From Platerodrilus igneus (Eukaryota; Arthropoda; Insecta; Coleoptera; Lycidae): a DNA stretch of 64,000 nt. Every line of letters begins with the position of its first letter. Position 1 is the first letter of the stretch. This document shows positions 1 to 12,370 of this stretch, in pieces. The stretch lies in assembly GCA_036346225.1 (NCBI GenBank), contig JARFIW010001480.1:13635501-13699500 (forward strand). Direction: 5' to 3'. The notes beneath the pieces were generated by a model, which was not told where the DNA came from, ran no database searches, and saw only the letters and a list, made by a program, of their open reading frames with translations. The translations under genes and the position numbers were made by a program.

Positions 1-1020
1 CTTTTATTATCTATCTTTGAATTATACAATGTTGCAAGTTAACTTAAGATTCAATAATTCCATTTAAGTATATATATATTTGATTTGGTGATATGTAACT
101 CGTATAGTGTATAAAAGCGAAGAGGTAGTTATAGGTGTGAAAAATTTTAAGCTGTTGTCGAAGCTTATCTAGTAACATAAAAACAAGAAACGAATTTAAC
201 CGTCCTTATTTTCCCAGTATATTTTAAGATAACGTTGAACAAACACTTCCAAATTCCAATTATGGTAAGTTATAGCTGTCAATTATATTAGATTTATAGC
301 TCAGGTGTGTAGATAACTGTGGTCCGTTACAAGTTCAACTTCAGGAACAAGACGATAGTATAGGATGTAATGAGTACAAGTGATATGTTAAATAATTTTA
401 GAAGACAGTTTTATTTAAGATTAGGATATTGCCAAGACGTTCACGGTGAACATTTTGAACATCTACTTCATTGACATTCATAGTTCTTTTTAGTGTTTTA
501 CATTTTATTACGTTTTGCATTACATTTTAGTTTTTGATTGTATTGTAGCGAATTTTTGTAATCAGATGATTTTATTTTATTCTATCTTAATTGTTGCAAT
601 AAACTTAAAAACTATAACATTTTTTAATTGAGAATGAAGAGATCTTTCAAACGATATATGACAAGCCTGTACTTCCCATTTAGAAAATTGGGGGTTGTAC
701 CTGTCATTCGAAGGAGGTTGAAGGTAGGGATCCGCATTTTCACGTAGAAGAATGTCAATTTATAATTTAAATTTGACGTGTTTCGGAGTTTTTATAAATA
801 TGTACAGTAACCGAAATAATGAATTTATTTCATATGGCTTTTACACACTGTATATGTACTCAGTTTCATTTTTGAGTCTACATCTTGCTGTTATTTTCTC
901 AAGCTTCTAAGTTCTATTCGATAATACTTTCTAAATGAAGCCTAATTTCAAAAAAGCTCGTTAGAAGCCTAAGTCTATTTTTGGAGGTCTTTTTATTTAT
1001 TATTCGTGGTATTTGGTTCT
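1..1020. other. No recognisable gene, 5' end of window
   Basis: AT-rich sequence without a long ORF, tandem repeat or recognisable element. I see nothing that supports an exon. Confidence 0.5.
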
Positions 1021-1024
1021 ATTT

Positions 1025-1745
1025 ATAATTCAGCTTTCCTTGATAACTACAAGTGTGTTCTAAATTTAAGATTTATAAAGTTTTTAAAGTCGATATTAAA
1101 ACCTGGCACTCAATGATGATAATTTTTATTGTTGGATTTTCGGAAAGATTTGAGTTTCATAGAGTTCCTTACTTATACCTTTGCGACTATACATGTTATT
1201 GATGCCTTTGGCAACTAAAGTAAATGTCAATGTCTTATATTATATTTCCTTTTGTGCACAAAAGTTACTAGGAATTTTTCCATGGATTATATGATTTACA
1301 AGCAATAGAATTAAGATGAGTTCGAAGAAACGTCAATTTGTTCCAATCTGCAGAAAGATAATAAACTTCAGAACCGCCATAAAGAAATTTATGCGCGAAT
1401 GCGACACTTGTTTTCAGTTTGAAGGGATACCAACTGCCGCGATCACTCCTCTTTACGAGTATATAAAACCCATCTACTTGTTCTAGAAAGTGTCTTATAA
1501 AATCGGTCCTGGAAAGTAATAGTAACGCGTTGTACTTTTTGAAACTATAAGTACGCCTTTCAGGTGTACAATTTACGAAAGAATAGAGATTCTTAGAAAT
1601 TGCCAAATACCTCGTCATTATTTTACAGAGCCTCCTGAGAAAATGATAATGTTTCTTCTTTATTTGTACGAAACGACCGGGACGACGCAAACATTTGCAT
1701 TTTTATGCGAGTTCTTTGTTTTTTGCGGGCACTAGTATACTGTTG
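1025..1745 (-). repeat. Dispersed repeat family R1, copy 1 (with minus-strand ORF)
   Basis: This roughly 720-bp segment is homologous, in the same orientation, to 14238-14950. The two copies align almost end to end and differ by very roughly 15-20 per cent. On the minus strand it carries an open stretch of about 140 codons (1690-1268) starting RRPGRFVQIKKKHYHFL. Copy 2 has the matching segment CRPGRFEQIKNKHYYFL. I recognise no domain. Differences fall in all codon positions, so I see no clear sign of purifying selection. A run of five A on the minus strand just upstream of the ORF is four in copy 2, and this changes whether the frame continues upstream. Confidence 0.65.
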
Positions 1746-1789
1746 CCTTAAATTAAGATAGTTTTTCAAATATTGTATAAGTTATTGCT

Positions 1790-2590
1790 TTATTTGCCAG
1801 CTATCAAGCTTTTCATGTAGGAAAGTTAAAGTTTGTGTAATAAAGCCGCTCAGTTACTTCAAGGAAGATGCTACTGTAATGAATTCTGTAATTGACCCTT
1901 ATTTCCAATACATATACATGTCTAATAGTCATTCTTTACAATTACAAGTATTTATAGTCTTATTTACATTAGCGATAGTTTAATCGCTATCGTAGGCATT
2001 AATTTAATGTTCTAAATACAACGAATTAGCATCAATCTTACTGCTAATTTATTTATCTAACACATTTATATCACGCAAATAAATTTATCTTTACACTAAT
2101 TTATGAACATCGAACGTTTATTAGGATTAAGTTCAAACTAAAACTAAACTGTTGCAACGGAGTTCATACTCATACTCATAATCTTTTATTCGAGAAAATA
2201 AAAGAAATATGTAGAATGTGCGTCATCAAATCCTTCGAGAACAACCTTATTGTATTGAGATACCTCTTCATTAAACCTTTCTTATCGCTAGACAATATGA
2301 AATCGCTTTAGTAAACACCGAATAAGCATCCTCTCCAGAATGTTTATTAAAAACCGGTCACTTGCTATACTATTGCGGACAATTGTTATACTATTGCGCA
2401 ATTGTTAAAACCGCGTAATTCCTATAACACGTATCACCACGTTTTAAGTATGACGCAATAGTCAAATTTTCATGCACATTTAAAGTTAAATTACCTACAC
2501 AGTATAAGTAAAACAGGTTACTCACTTGGATTGTATTTCGTAGCTAAATCCATCCTGTTTTGTGGGTAGTTTACACCATTGCTGAGTTTT
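1790..2590. other. Unassigned sequence with a short tandem duplication
   Basis: The only structure noticed is a roughly 20-bp imperfect tandem duplication around 2368-2412, where a segment with core atactattgcg occurs twice. No coding evidence. Confidence 0.4.
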
Positions 2591-2599
2591 AAATTGCCA

Positions 2600-2940
2600 A
2601 TCCGTCCATCCTAAAACTCTATGCTCGTAGAGGAATGAAGGAACACCAGGTAGAGGTACGCGAAAGTAAAGATAAAGGAACCTACATGCCTAAAAAGAGA
2701 AAAGACATACACACCACAGATAGATGTTCTTGGCTTAAGGTCTCATGGCTTAATGGCGTCTTATAACACCGCGCGCACTCTGCTATTCACTCTGCGCAGA
2801 CGCGACTCGGGGACAACGGAAATTGACAATTTTTAATTTAAAATATTCGCAGGAATTTATTTACAAATTAAAGCTAACTCTAAAAATGTACATTGCCAAA
2901 TTTTGGCATGTAGCATGTTCTATATATTTCTTAGTTACTG
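2600..2940. repeat. Dispersed repeat family R2, diverged copy
   Basis: Order and sequence resemble 34080-34430. Both have an aggtac-containing block, then a GC-richer block with actctgc, then gacggaaat or caacggaaat, then a segment around a ttggcatgta or ttcggcatgta core. The second copy continues at 34430-34910, where a SINE has inserted. Identity is low and the ends are not defined. Confidence 0.45.
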
Positions 2941-2949
2941 TTACACTAC

Positions 2950-5900
2950 TACTCTGTTAAAATGGTTCTATCACAAAATATTTTGTGGACCGGAAGCTGG
3001 GTGTCTCTGTGGCGATAAGAACAATCGGAGGCATTTTTACATTTCTCATATTGTTAATAATGTATGACGTGCAATTTTGGTTAAAGCCGCGTATCAAGAT
3101 TTGGTCCCAGGTCTTTTGGAATAGTAAGTACTTTCCGTAGTTTTCGTACTCTTCTCTAGTCGAATCTATAAAGTCTACGTCTTTCAACCCAGAATCTTAT
3201 CGACCCATCATTCTTCTTGCGCGGCCGTAGTGTTTTTACGTTTTGTGGATTTACTGCCACGCTGGTACAATAAAAATCTATAACGTAATTATAGGATCGT
3301 AAATAAGAGTAAGGGTCGAAACTTGCAAATTTACCCGTCTAGAAATGGCAATTCGTCATGATTTATGTCAGTTGGTGACCTGGTAGAAATGTAAATCGTT
3401 GTTGTTCATAGACGTCCTTATACAGGATCTACATATTAAAGTTAGAGCAAATAAACTTTTTGAAATGTAGTAAAAATAAGTTTATATCGACTTGAGATGC
3501 AAGCTATTGATGTATCCCTTTATGCAGAGTAAGTGGGCATAATGCTAGCACTTGTTCGTTGGACTATTTGAATAGTGATGAACTAAAATGCCTAACATTA
3601 AAGCTTGGTTAGTTTCAGGTATGCTAATGTAGAGATTTGAAATTAGAACACTTTTTAATTGTTTATTAGGATGTGCTTAATAATTTTAAGGTAGGTTTTG
3701 TATGTGGTGTAGTGCCAGTTATGAAGTGGACAACAATAAGTTGATATTTTTAAGAACATGAAAAGTTGTGTAAACAGACGTTTTTGTTTAATGCTAAGAT
3801 GACTTTTCCAGAAATTGAATTCAAAATATAACTGTCAATATTCGTAAAACATGGAAAATTGGTTTGATAACAGTAGTATTTTTTCTTTTTAGGTTATATA
3901 TTTTCTCAGTAATACCTAGCCAGTTTGATGCTAGGAAAGTATTTGTATTCCTATGGTTATTATTTAAAGTCTCTATAGATTAAGTGTAGGTTGAATTCTA
4001 ATTGAACCTATTTATAACTAGGTAAACACAGATACATTTGTGAACGGATATCCAACTGCCCCAGTAATAAAGTCGTATTTGATAAAAGGTTCTTTTATTT
4101 TACAATTTTCTTTAATTTGATAAAAATTTAATGTGTTTTTAAAGTATTGTAGAAAAAGAAACAATTTAATGCCATAATTTTAATAAACCAAAAGCAAACA
4201 AGACCTAGTCGAAGTAACTGTTTTCCGTGTAGGAAAATTTCGATAGGGATTTCTAAGGCAAGACGGTGTGACACCCTAGATTATGATATAGCAAATAACC
4301 TTTAAATTAGGTAGACATTGTAGAGTAGTTGCGTATTTCGGCCATTACAAATGTTTATTTTTATTAGTTCCATAAATATTTCAACGGGACCCCACTGCCG
4401 CACCACTTTAGTTAGCCGGAGCATTCTTTAATTTGTTACAGAGTTCTTACCCCTTTAGGGTAGATATAAATTTATCACATCCCGCTCATTTTACCTGTAA
4501 CAAATTTTCCTCAAGATACACTGTTTTTAAATGACATACCCACGATAATGCAAAATGCTGTTGCTCACATCGAAACGCAAACAAGATTGCTAGTGTTTTC
4601 AGTTGCCTGAAAATGCGGTTTTTCAGTTGTGAGGTTTTGACATCTGGACAGTGATATAATAAAATTGCGTTTAAAAGTTTTTACTGAAACTGTGAAATCA
4701 ATTATACAAAAACAGCATGCCTTTGCAATTTTTATCTAAGTGTGTATAGCCTTTAAAATAAAAATTATTACTATCTGTATAATGTTTTCATAAACGTATG
4801 GGACCTACATATATCTAAAATAACTTAATGCATATAAACAAAACTAACATAATTCTCAGATCATCCAAAAAGCTTTTAGCAGCATATTTTCATTTTGATT
4901 TTTTACAACATTTGCTTTTGCTTTTAAGTGTTTGTCGTCCTTAGTGAGCGATTTAGCAGTCACAACTTCTGCATCATTGGCAAACGCTATATGTTGACAT
5001 TGATTAATTTGTGTTACAGATTCCAAATAAAAAATTATCTTATATTTATGATATGATAGTGTGTTTAGTTACACAAGTTTGTGTTGCAAAACCTCACCTT
5101 ATTCTTATGCCCTTGCCAACTGTATAGTAATGCTACTTGATTCGTGATAATTTTTTTAAAATGCACCTTATCAAACCTTTATGCGTGTTTCTCCCTCGTC
5201 TGAATAAGTTTTGACTCTATAAAGTTCTTTTGTGAGTACTTTTGCAGTAAAAGTAGCTTTCAGTGAACCTCCATCAGAAAGGCTCTCTTTTGTACGAGAA
5301 ATAAACTGTAAACGTGTTTTTAAAGTACAACTTAAATTTGTTTATGATTTTGCATTTATTTGAAATGTCCTCCTTATACGTCTTATAACAACAGTGCATG
5401 TTATTAGAATCACCCTTGGTTGTAACCCTACCGACTTTGTGTCAACATAAGTGGTTGGAAATCCACGATAACCCAAAAATTATCAAATTAAAGTTAATTG
5501 TTGATTCAGCATCAAACAGAGGAAGCTGACTGTATTTTGAGGAAATGCAGATCATATATGGCGAGGACAAATACTATCCAATACATGTGTGTAATGTAGA
5601 TTACACAATTATATTTGAAAGGAAATTCGCTACATTTTACATAGTATTTATAAAAAAGAGTAATTCCTAAAGCACCAATTTCAAATAAAATGAATTAGAG
5701 TTTGTTTAGGAGTATGACAAACTTATACGTGCTGAATTGACGTTAAGTTTTTGAATTAGTTTTACTCTACCGGAGGCGAAATTGCGCAACAGTTAATTAG
5801 TGCACCAGCTAGCTTTCAGTGGTGCGAGGGTGGATTCTATAAAAGCAAATAATTTTCAAGGGTATACAAATTCAAACACTTTTACTAGGTACTTTTAGAC

Positions 5901-6070
5901 CTACCTTGAAAGGTCTTTAAACTCTTCTTTCTAATAAAGCCTTTGGACACCAACCCACTTGGATATTCCCAAATAATGCCTTTCCGGAACATTGGTGTTC
6001 AACCAGATGGTTTAGCGGTTTCCACTGCAGTTAGTGGTTGGAAGAGCATTATACCCTCTCCACCTGTTTC
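2950..6070. other. Long stretch without recognisable genes
   Basis: About 3.1 kb of AT-rich sequence. ORFs are short and look random. No domain, tRNA, tandem array or terminal repeat was recognised here. Confidence 0.45.
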
Positions 6071-6074
6071 TACT

Positions 6075-6468
6075 AATTCACCATCATCAGCATTAGATTT
6101 TCAACCTTAGAACTGGTTGAACGCTGATTCCTATTCTGAGCTAACCCACACATTTCCCTGAAATTCCCACAGCCTACATCTTTTACTATCTGTGTGCATT
6201 AGTTTAATCTATATCTATCTTTTCCTCTCTTTTTTCTTTTCTATACTTCTATCATAAGCCGCACTATTCCCCAATGCTGTAGTATGTGTCCTATTGTCCT
6301 ATTTCTCCTATTTTATACCGTTTTCCATATATTTATTTATCCCCTACCATTTCTAGTTCCTCTTTGTTCTTAACTTTGTTCGTCCATGATAACTTCATAA
6401 CGCGTCTGTAGCACCACATTTCAAGGGCTTCTATATTTTTCCGGCCGCTTTTCAGTTATAACAAAGGG
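6075..6468 (-). mobile_element. RTE-like LINE (LINE-B) 3' end, minus strand
   Basis: On the minus strand the translation contains EALEMWCYRR followed by SWTNKVKNKEELE, the C-terminal signature of RTE-type endonuclease/reverse-transcriptase polyproteins. It is interrupted by stops. The element 3' end points left and finishes in a short GATGAT-rich tail near 6075-6105, as in the copy at 33.35 kb. The right end abuts a plus-strand copy of the same 3' region. Confidence 0.7.
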
Positions 6469-6753
6469 TGAATAGAAATAGTAGGGAATAAAGATATCTG
6501 TGAAAAACAAAAAAAAATAGAAGAAATAGGAGGACAGGATACGTTCTAAGAGATTTTTCGGGAATAGTGCCGGCTATATTACAAGCAGATATAAAAAAAA
6601 AGAGAGGTAGATGTTCAGACTATTGCACGGAGATACTGAAAGATGTAAGCTGTGGAAATTTCAGGGAAATGTGTAGGTTCGTTCAGAATAGTAAACAATA
6701 GAGGTATGCGTATAACCAGTTCCAAGGTTGAAGACTTAATAAAAATGATGATT

Positions 6754-6756
<3 letters not shown>
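6469..6756 (+). mobile_element. RTE-like LINE (LINE-B) 3' end, plus strand
   Basis: This is the same 3' region as 6075-6360 in opposite orientation. The shared core tttcagggaaatgtgt lies on the plus strand here and on the minus strand in the neighbour. It ends in aatgatgatttt next to a (TA)n tract. No usable ORF. Confidence 0.6.

Positions 6757-6784
<28 letters not shown>
6757..6784. repeat. (TA)n microsatellite
   Basis: About 14 TA units lie between the LINE-B tail and the truncated LTR. Similar tracts border the other LTR copies of this family. Confidence 0.9.
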
Positions 6785-6787
<3 letters not shown>

Positions 6788-7364
6788 GGGTCAACATAAA
6801 ATTTTTTGAAAAAAAAAATTTTTTTTTAAATTTCTTACCCTTTTATTTCGCCTTCAAATTCCTTCAACTTCCCTGGCTAGCTCAGCTGTACCTCTTCTCG
6901 AATACCTAAATTTACAGACACACCTCTTTCACACTCGCACACCATTCAATAAAACTCGATTACTTGTGGTGCTTGCCCCATATACCATGCTTCCATTTAA
7001 TGATCTATGTGTTGTAGTAGCCGGACCTTTGTTAATTTAAAATGCACTACTCTTAGTTCACGTCAATAATTAGAGGTCCGCTACTACTGTTTTATACTTG
7101 CAACCACTCTATTTACGGTAACATAATCAAATATCTAAAATACTCAAAGAAAGCTTTACTATTATGTTGTTCTGAATCGGCATTCAGCACTTTATCGAAG
7201 TAATCAAAAATAGAAGAGAAGAGAGCGTCAATATTGTAGCTAGGGTATTTATATCCTTCTAAAACCCCCCAAGTGGACGCGCTTCCTTCGAAAAGCTTAT
7301 TTTCAAATTTAATTCCAAAAATTTCGGATACAACCGTTTCGAAATTCGTAAAACTAGCCCCGTC
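6785..7364 (-). repeat. Truncated LTR of element LTR-C (downstream LTR)
   Basis: Closely similar to parts of the complete LTR at 8676-10768. Positions 6785-6950 match 8718-8893, and 6951-7364 match about 9570-9985. Roughly 680 bp are therefore missing from the middle. The end that should carry the LTR start is also lost, so gag-like sequence follows directly at 7365. In element orientation this is the 3' LTR of a deleted minus-strand element. Confidence 0.7.
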
Positions 7365-8473
7365 TTGTGTAGTTGTCCCTTCTGTTATCGCATCGTACCG
7401 TGTTTACTTGTCGTTCTCTGGGTTCCCGAGGTCGTTCACTGCTTACATCATCATACCTTTGCAGGTACTACAGAAACATCTCCCTGTCTACAATTTGTTG
7501 CAACGCTATATGTTGCCTAACCTCAACCTCGAAATGTCGTGAAAGATAGTTGATTATCTATCTGTCTGTCAATGGTGGATTTAACTGTTTCGTTATGCTA
7601 TACTTCTTTATAGCATATTGCTCCCTACTTCCTGCAAACTCCCCTTTGAACTTTCCTGTAATTAAGTCGTCTCGTACTTGGTTTTGTCGATGGTCACTTC
7701 AATAATGTTTTAGAAATCGGTCCTCAAAGTCATTGTACGTGTCAATTTCCTGTCCTATTAAGTTATACCAGACTTCAGCATGGTCCTTCAGCAATACTTT
7801 AACAATGTTAAGTTTCGTCTGTTCATCATAAAAATTACTAACCAAACCTCTAATGTTATTAATAAATATTTGCGGATTTACCCTACAATCCCCATAGAAT
7901 TTCATTTGTTGATCCAGCGACATTCCCTGTTACGAATCTGGGACCATCCCCGATCAAAGTTGACACATTTTGCTTAATTCCGGTTACCTCTCTCTCTACC
8001 CTACGTAACTGATCCCTACATGAGTCCGTCACAGTCATTTTAACATTAATTTCGTCTTCACAGAAGATCCTCACTTCTGTCCGTAATTGTCCCATTTCCT
8101 GACTCAAACCTCTAATATCACTCTCATTTTTATCCACCCTATTTTCTACCTCCCCCATTTTTCCGGTTAACCTATTCTTGAAATCAGAAAATTCCCTTGT
8201 AGATTTTTTATTTTAATCCCGTAATTCCTGGCTCAGTCGTTCAAATTTTTGATTTGATTCTACTCTAACTCCGCTTAACGTCTCATTCATCTGCTCAAAT
8301 TTTCTATTTGAGTCCTCCCTGCTTAATGTCTCATTCACCCTTTCAAGCATCCTCATTATCATCTCGTTTCCTTGGTCCTCTGATTCTGTCCTCGACTGAT
8401 CCTTGCTTCCTCCAGCTTTCTCTATTTTTCCGGCTCTATCAAATAACGCACTATCGTCACTTCCAATTTCCAC
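7365..8473 (-). pseudogene. LTR-C gag remnant (coiled coil plus retrotransposon gag domain)
   Basis: On the minus strand from 8473 the product starts acidic (MEIGSDDSALFDRAGK). It then runs through heptad-like segments (MLERVNETLSR, MNETLSGVRVE, SQEMGQLRTEV) that suggest a coiled coil. A typical Gypsy gag capsid segment follows: FINNIRGLVSNFYDE, the alanine/tryptophan stretch HAEVWYNLIG, and FEDRFLKHYW. It reads on in broken frame to about 7375. The frame breaks near 8213, 7900 and 7700. No protease, RT or integrase follows; the sequence runs straight into an LTR remnant, so the whole pol region is missing. This is a non-autonomous remnant of a Gypsy-type element. A nucleocapsid zinc knuckle was not found. 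Confidence 0.7.
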
Positions 8474-8557
8474 TCCTTGGTTTCTTAATCACTCCTTCCT
8501 CTGCATACGTTCAAATCACTCCCACACACTCAAAATTATTTCTAACTTTATACCCGA

Positions 8558-8559
<2 letters not shown>

Positions 8560-8597
<38 letters not shown>
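8560..8597. repeat. (TC)n microsatellite
   Basis: About 18 CT units in the untranslated leader between the LTR-C primer-binding site and gag. Confidence 0.9.
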
Positions 8598-8601
<4 letters not shown>

Positions 8602-8649
8602 AGATCGCCAGTTTCCTGGAATAAAATTCAAATTTTATTTGGAGCTTGA

Positions 8650-8669
8650 GCCTCACGTTTGGGTCACCA
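8650..8669 (-). other. Putative LTR-C primer-binding site
   Basis: On the minus strand, six bases after the LTR end, the sequence reads TGGTGACCCAAACGTGAGG. It begins with the TGG expected opposite a tRNA 3' CCA. It resembles the TGGCGCCCAACGTGG site at 55944. The priming tRNA was not identified. Confidence 0.5.
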
Positions 8670-8675
8670 TAAAAG

Positions 8676-10763
8676 TGCCGTAGTAGTTGAGGACTAAGGT
8701 TTTAACGTTGAGCTTTCACCTGGGTCAACATAAAATTTTTCGGAAAAAAAAATAAAAATTTTAAAAATTTCTTACCCTTTTATTTCTCCTTCAAATTCCT
8801 TCAGCTTCCCTGGCTAGCTCAGCTGTGCCTCTTCTCGAATACCTAAATTTACAGACATACCTCTTTCACACTCGCCCACCATTCAATAAAACTACCGAAT
8901 AATACCACAACCATACCATCTTTATTTACACCTATTAACAAATAAATTATATTCACATGTGTTAAAACACTTTGATACAATAATTATAAAACTCAAATTA
9001 TGGTATGTTTTTAAAGTCCTTGATTTTTTCTAATAAATTTTAAACAACTTCAATGAGATATGAGTAGATGGGCCCCATATATTACCCTAAATTGACTTCA
9101 CACTGGAGTATGGTGAGCTTATTATAACCCAGTTTACTTTGTATATGTCTTTTATACCTTGCATAAATTCAAACCAAAATTTACAGACCCGTTTACCCTT
9201 TACAATTCAACTTTTATCCTGACTAAATTTTGGATATTCTAAATACACCCTTTTTCAATATTTAACATCAATAGATTGTCCAGTACATGTATCTTTTACC
9301 ATAAGTTTCTACAACCATAAATATGCTACCAAAAAAAAAGTCAACCACACAGCGCAAAATTTTACAAATGTTTATAAAGCAACAGAAATTTCAAATAAAT
9401 TACCTTGAGAATTCTTCAGGTATCCTTCCCAACGGAGATGAGTGCCAGAACACCCCTCGGCGTTGTTTTGATTTACTGTGCTACTCAGCGGATCCACAGG
9501 TCTCTACCATCTGCCACCTTTGTAAGCTATGCGCCTCGTCTCACAGTACCATTCCATATATCATGCTTACGAACTCGATTACTTGTGGTGCTTACCCCAT
9601 ATAACATGCTTCCATTTAATGATCTATGTGTTGTAGTAGCCGGACCTTTATTAATTTAAAATGCACTACTCGTACTTCACGTCAATAATTAGAGATCCGC
9701 TACTACTGTTTTATACTTGCAACCACTCTATTTACGGTAACAATCACATATATAAAATACTCACAGAAAGCTTTACTGTTATTTTGTTCTGAATCGGTAT
9801 TCAGCACTTTATCGAAGTAATCGAAAATAGAAGAGAAGAGAGCGTTAATATTGTAGCTAGGGTATTTATATCCTTTTAAAACCCCCCCTAGTAGACGCGC
9901 TTCCTTCGAAAAGCTTATTTTCAAATCTAATTCCAAAAATTTCGAATATAACCGTCTCGAAATTCGTAAAATTAGCTCCGTTCTACGTGCCGTATTCTCC
10001 GAATTCGCTTTCAACTTTCGCATGTGCGTACGTTTGGAAAACTGTTTGCTTTCAACCAATGACAAAATTCTCTGCCGTCACAAACTCCGCCTAAACTCTA
10101 TTTATCTGTTTTATGCATGTTTGCTGTCTCGTTACAGAAAATCGATATTAATGACATCCTATCTCAACTCCACGTGTATATGGTACGTGCATTTCAATTC
10201 CTTGCTTGTTTTATATCGGTCTCTATCTGTTGTATATAACCGATTGTGCATTTTCCTTGCCCCCTTAAGATGTTTGTTACCCTAGTTGTTTATACCAAAC
10301 TGACGGTTGAAAATATTTTCTATAAAATCCGATCTTAACATACGCTCGACTTCTTTGAATGTAACCTTTTAAAATGCAGGTGTTTCTGTTAATTATCGAC
10401 CGTTTTGAACATAACAATTCCTAGACTTCTACTTCTTCGTATGTGATAAAACTGACGTTGGCTTTTATAACGAATACGATTGCCTTGGAATTAATAATTT
10501 TCTTACGCAACATGTTCCCTTTTGCTTATATGTGTTGAATTAAAATAACCTATGGTTAATTATGCGTATCCTTGAACTTCTAGTTGCTTTGAAGCTTTCT
10601 TCCTTCCTGTGATCCTAACATTTCAATTATTAAATATAAATATATATTTGTCCGTTCTCCCTAAACAAATTAAATTAATTTTTCGTGTAAATAATTTGCC
10701 CTTTTCTATATACAGGGTTGTTGAAATTTTATTGTTTCACACTGATTCACTCCTTTGAATCCT

Positions 10764-10768
<5 letters not shown>
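8676..10768 (-). repeat. LTR-C, complete upstream LTR (about 2.1 kb)
   Basis: On the plus strand the unit starts TGCCGTAG and ends CCTCAACA, so it has TG...CA ends. It is followed by a (AT)n tract. It aligns over most of its length with the solo LTR at 17306-19124, which lacks about 275 bp corresponding to 9370-9640. The primer-binding site and gag remnant lie on its left, which makes it the upstream LTR of a minus-strand element. ORFs inside it are not considered coding. Confidence 0.75.
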
Positions 10769-10818
<50 letters not shown>

Positions 10819-10842
10819 CATATAGATATATATACACACATA
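10769..10842. repeat. (AT)n microsatellite bordering LTR-C
   Basis: About 21 AT units followed by an imperfect TA-rich tail. It directly abuts the LTR end at 10768. Confidence 0.9.
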
Positions 10843-10844
10843 TC

Positions 10845-11175
10845 TATTATGATGACCTAAAGTTATAGTAAATTGTGTTCCTAAGAATGTGATATTCTTT
10901 GGAAATGTTTATAATCCTATTTTATTTTAATATATTATAATACATGCATAAAGTTATACATACATATTAAACAGGGAAAAACGACAGAAGATATCTTTAC
11001 TTTGCAGTCTTAATTCATCTGGCCGAGGTTTGCTGACGACGTCTCAAACTATTTTAGAAAAGAAAGATCTATTTTGTTAAAGCACTTCATGCTTAACCTT
11101 CAAACATCAACCCGCAATTTTTGTCGACAAAATACCTTTAACTAGAGGGTTTTCGAACAAACAGTCGTCAAATAT
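10845..11175. other. Unassigned AT-rich sequence
   Basis: No coding or repeat structure recognised. Confidence 0.4.
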
Positions 11176-11179
11176 TCGA

Positions 11180-11471
<292 letters not shown>

Positions 11472-11574
11472 TTTTACCATGTTGGTTATTTTCAATTTTA
11501 GGGGCACATTGGTGCCTAGATCGACAACTGGTGAGAGTTGTGTGCTTAACTATAGTCAAAAATCACTCCTCGAT

Positions 11575-11790
11575 AAAGACATATTTTATACACGATAGCA
11601 TTCTGGATCTATCTTCAAACACTGAGTTAGTCGGCAACCATTTTTGTAGTGCAGTCGAGGTTTTCGGTATTTTATCGAAATAGAATTTCTAGCGAAGTAT
11701 TTTACAGAGTTTTCTCTGTGGATTACCGGCTAGATTTTCTAGGGTTAAAATTATACATAACAAGATGTCTTAAAATTAACATCGGTGCGT
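11575..11790. repeat. Dispersed repeat family R3, copy 1
   Basis: Matches 52508-52700 in the same orientation. Both copies contain gacatattttatac, then gatagcattctg, then cggcaaccat, then tctgtggat and accgg, in the same order and spacing, with about three quarters of bases identical by eye. Nature unknown. Confidence 0.6.
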
Positions 11791-12368
11791 GACAATAGAT
11801 GCCAGATTAACTCGTAAATCCAGTCGTACATATTTGTTCTGAACATCTTTCTTGGCTACGTTACATTTACTGCTTATTCTGTTTCAAAGTTGTTTATACG
11901 TCAATCTTACTAGTTCAAGTTACAATTTCTATATTTTAGCAATCATCCATCAACATTAATTGATCCATAATTTTCTACCAACTTTCTGCTATTGCCGACG
12001 TTTATTTTTGCTGATGTACAAATTTCTCGTGTAATGGTTAACCTTTTTTTCTATATCCTCCATATTTCCTTTGTTATAGTAGCTGTTTGGAGTATGGTTC
12101 TATAAAGTATACCTCATTGTCTCCCCTTACAGTTTTAGAAATTCCACTTCTTTGCTGTAGATCTTTTTGTCAAAATTTAAAGCCTTTTTGGCATTTCATC
12201 ATAATTTGTGATCACTATGTGCATCTACCCTTGAATGCGATTTACTATCTTTCTTTGATTTCTATACCTCTACTTAACCATAACATAGTCAATCTGGTGT
12301 CTATTTCTATCTCCTAGTTTTTCTGTTCCTTAAATTTCATTGCAATTTATGAAAATAGTTTTGGCAAT
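11791..12368. other. Unassigned sequence
   Basis: No coding or repeat structure recognised between repeat R3 and the old mariner. Confidence 0.4.
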
Positions 12369-12370
12369 TA

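Noticed and set aside
8308..8649. Plus-strand ORFs of 113 and 73 codons ending in Ser/Leu repeats
   Set aside because: Shadow of the minus-strand gag remnant plus the (TC)n tract.
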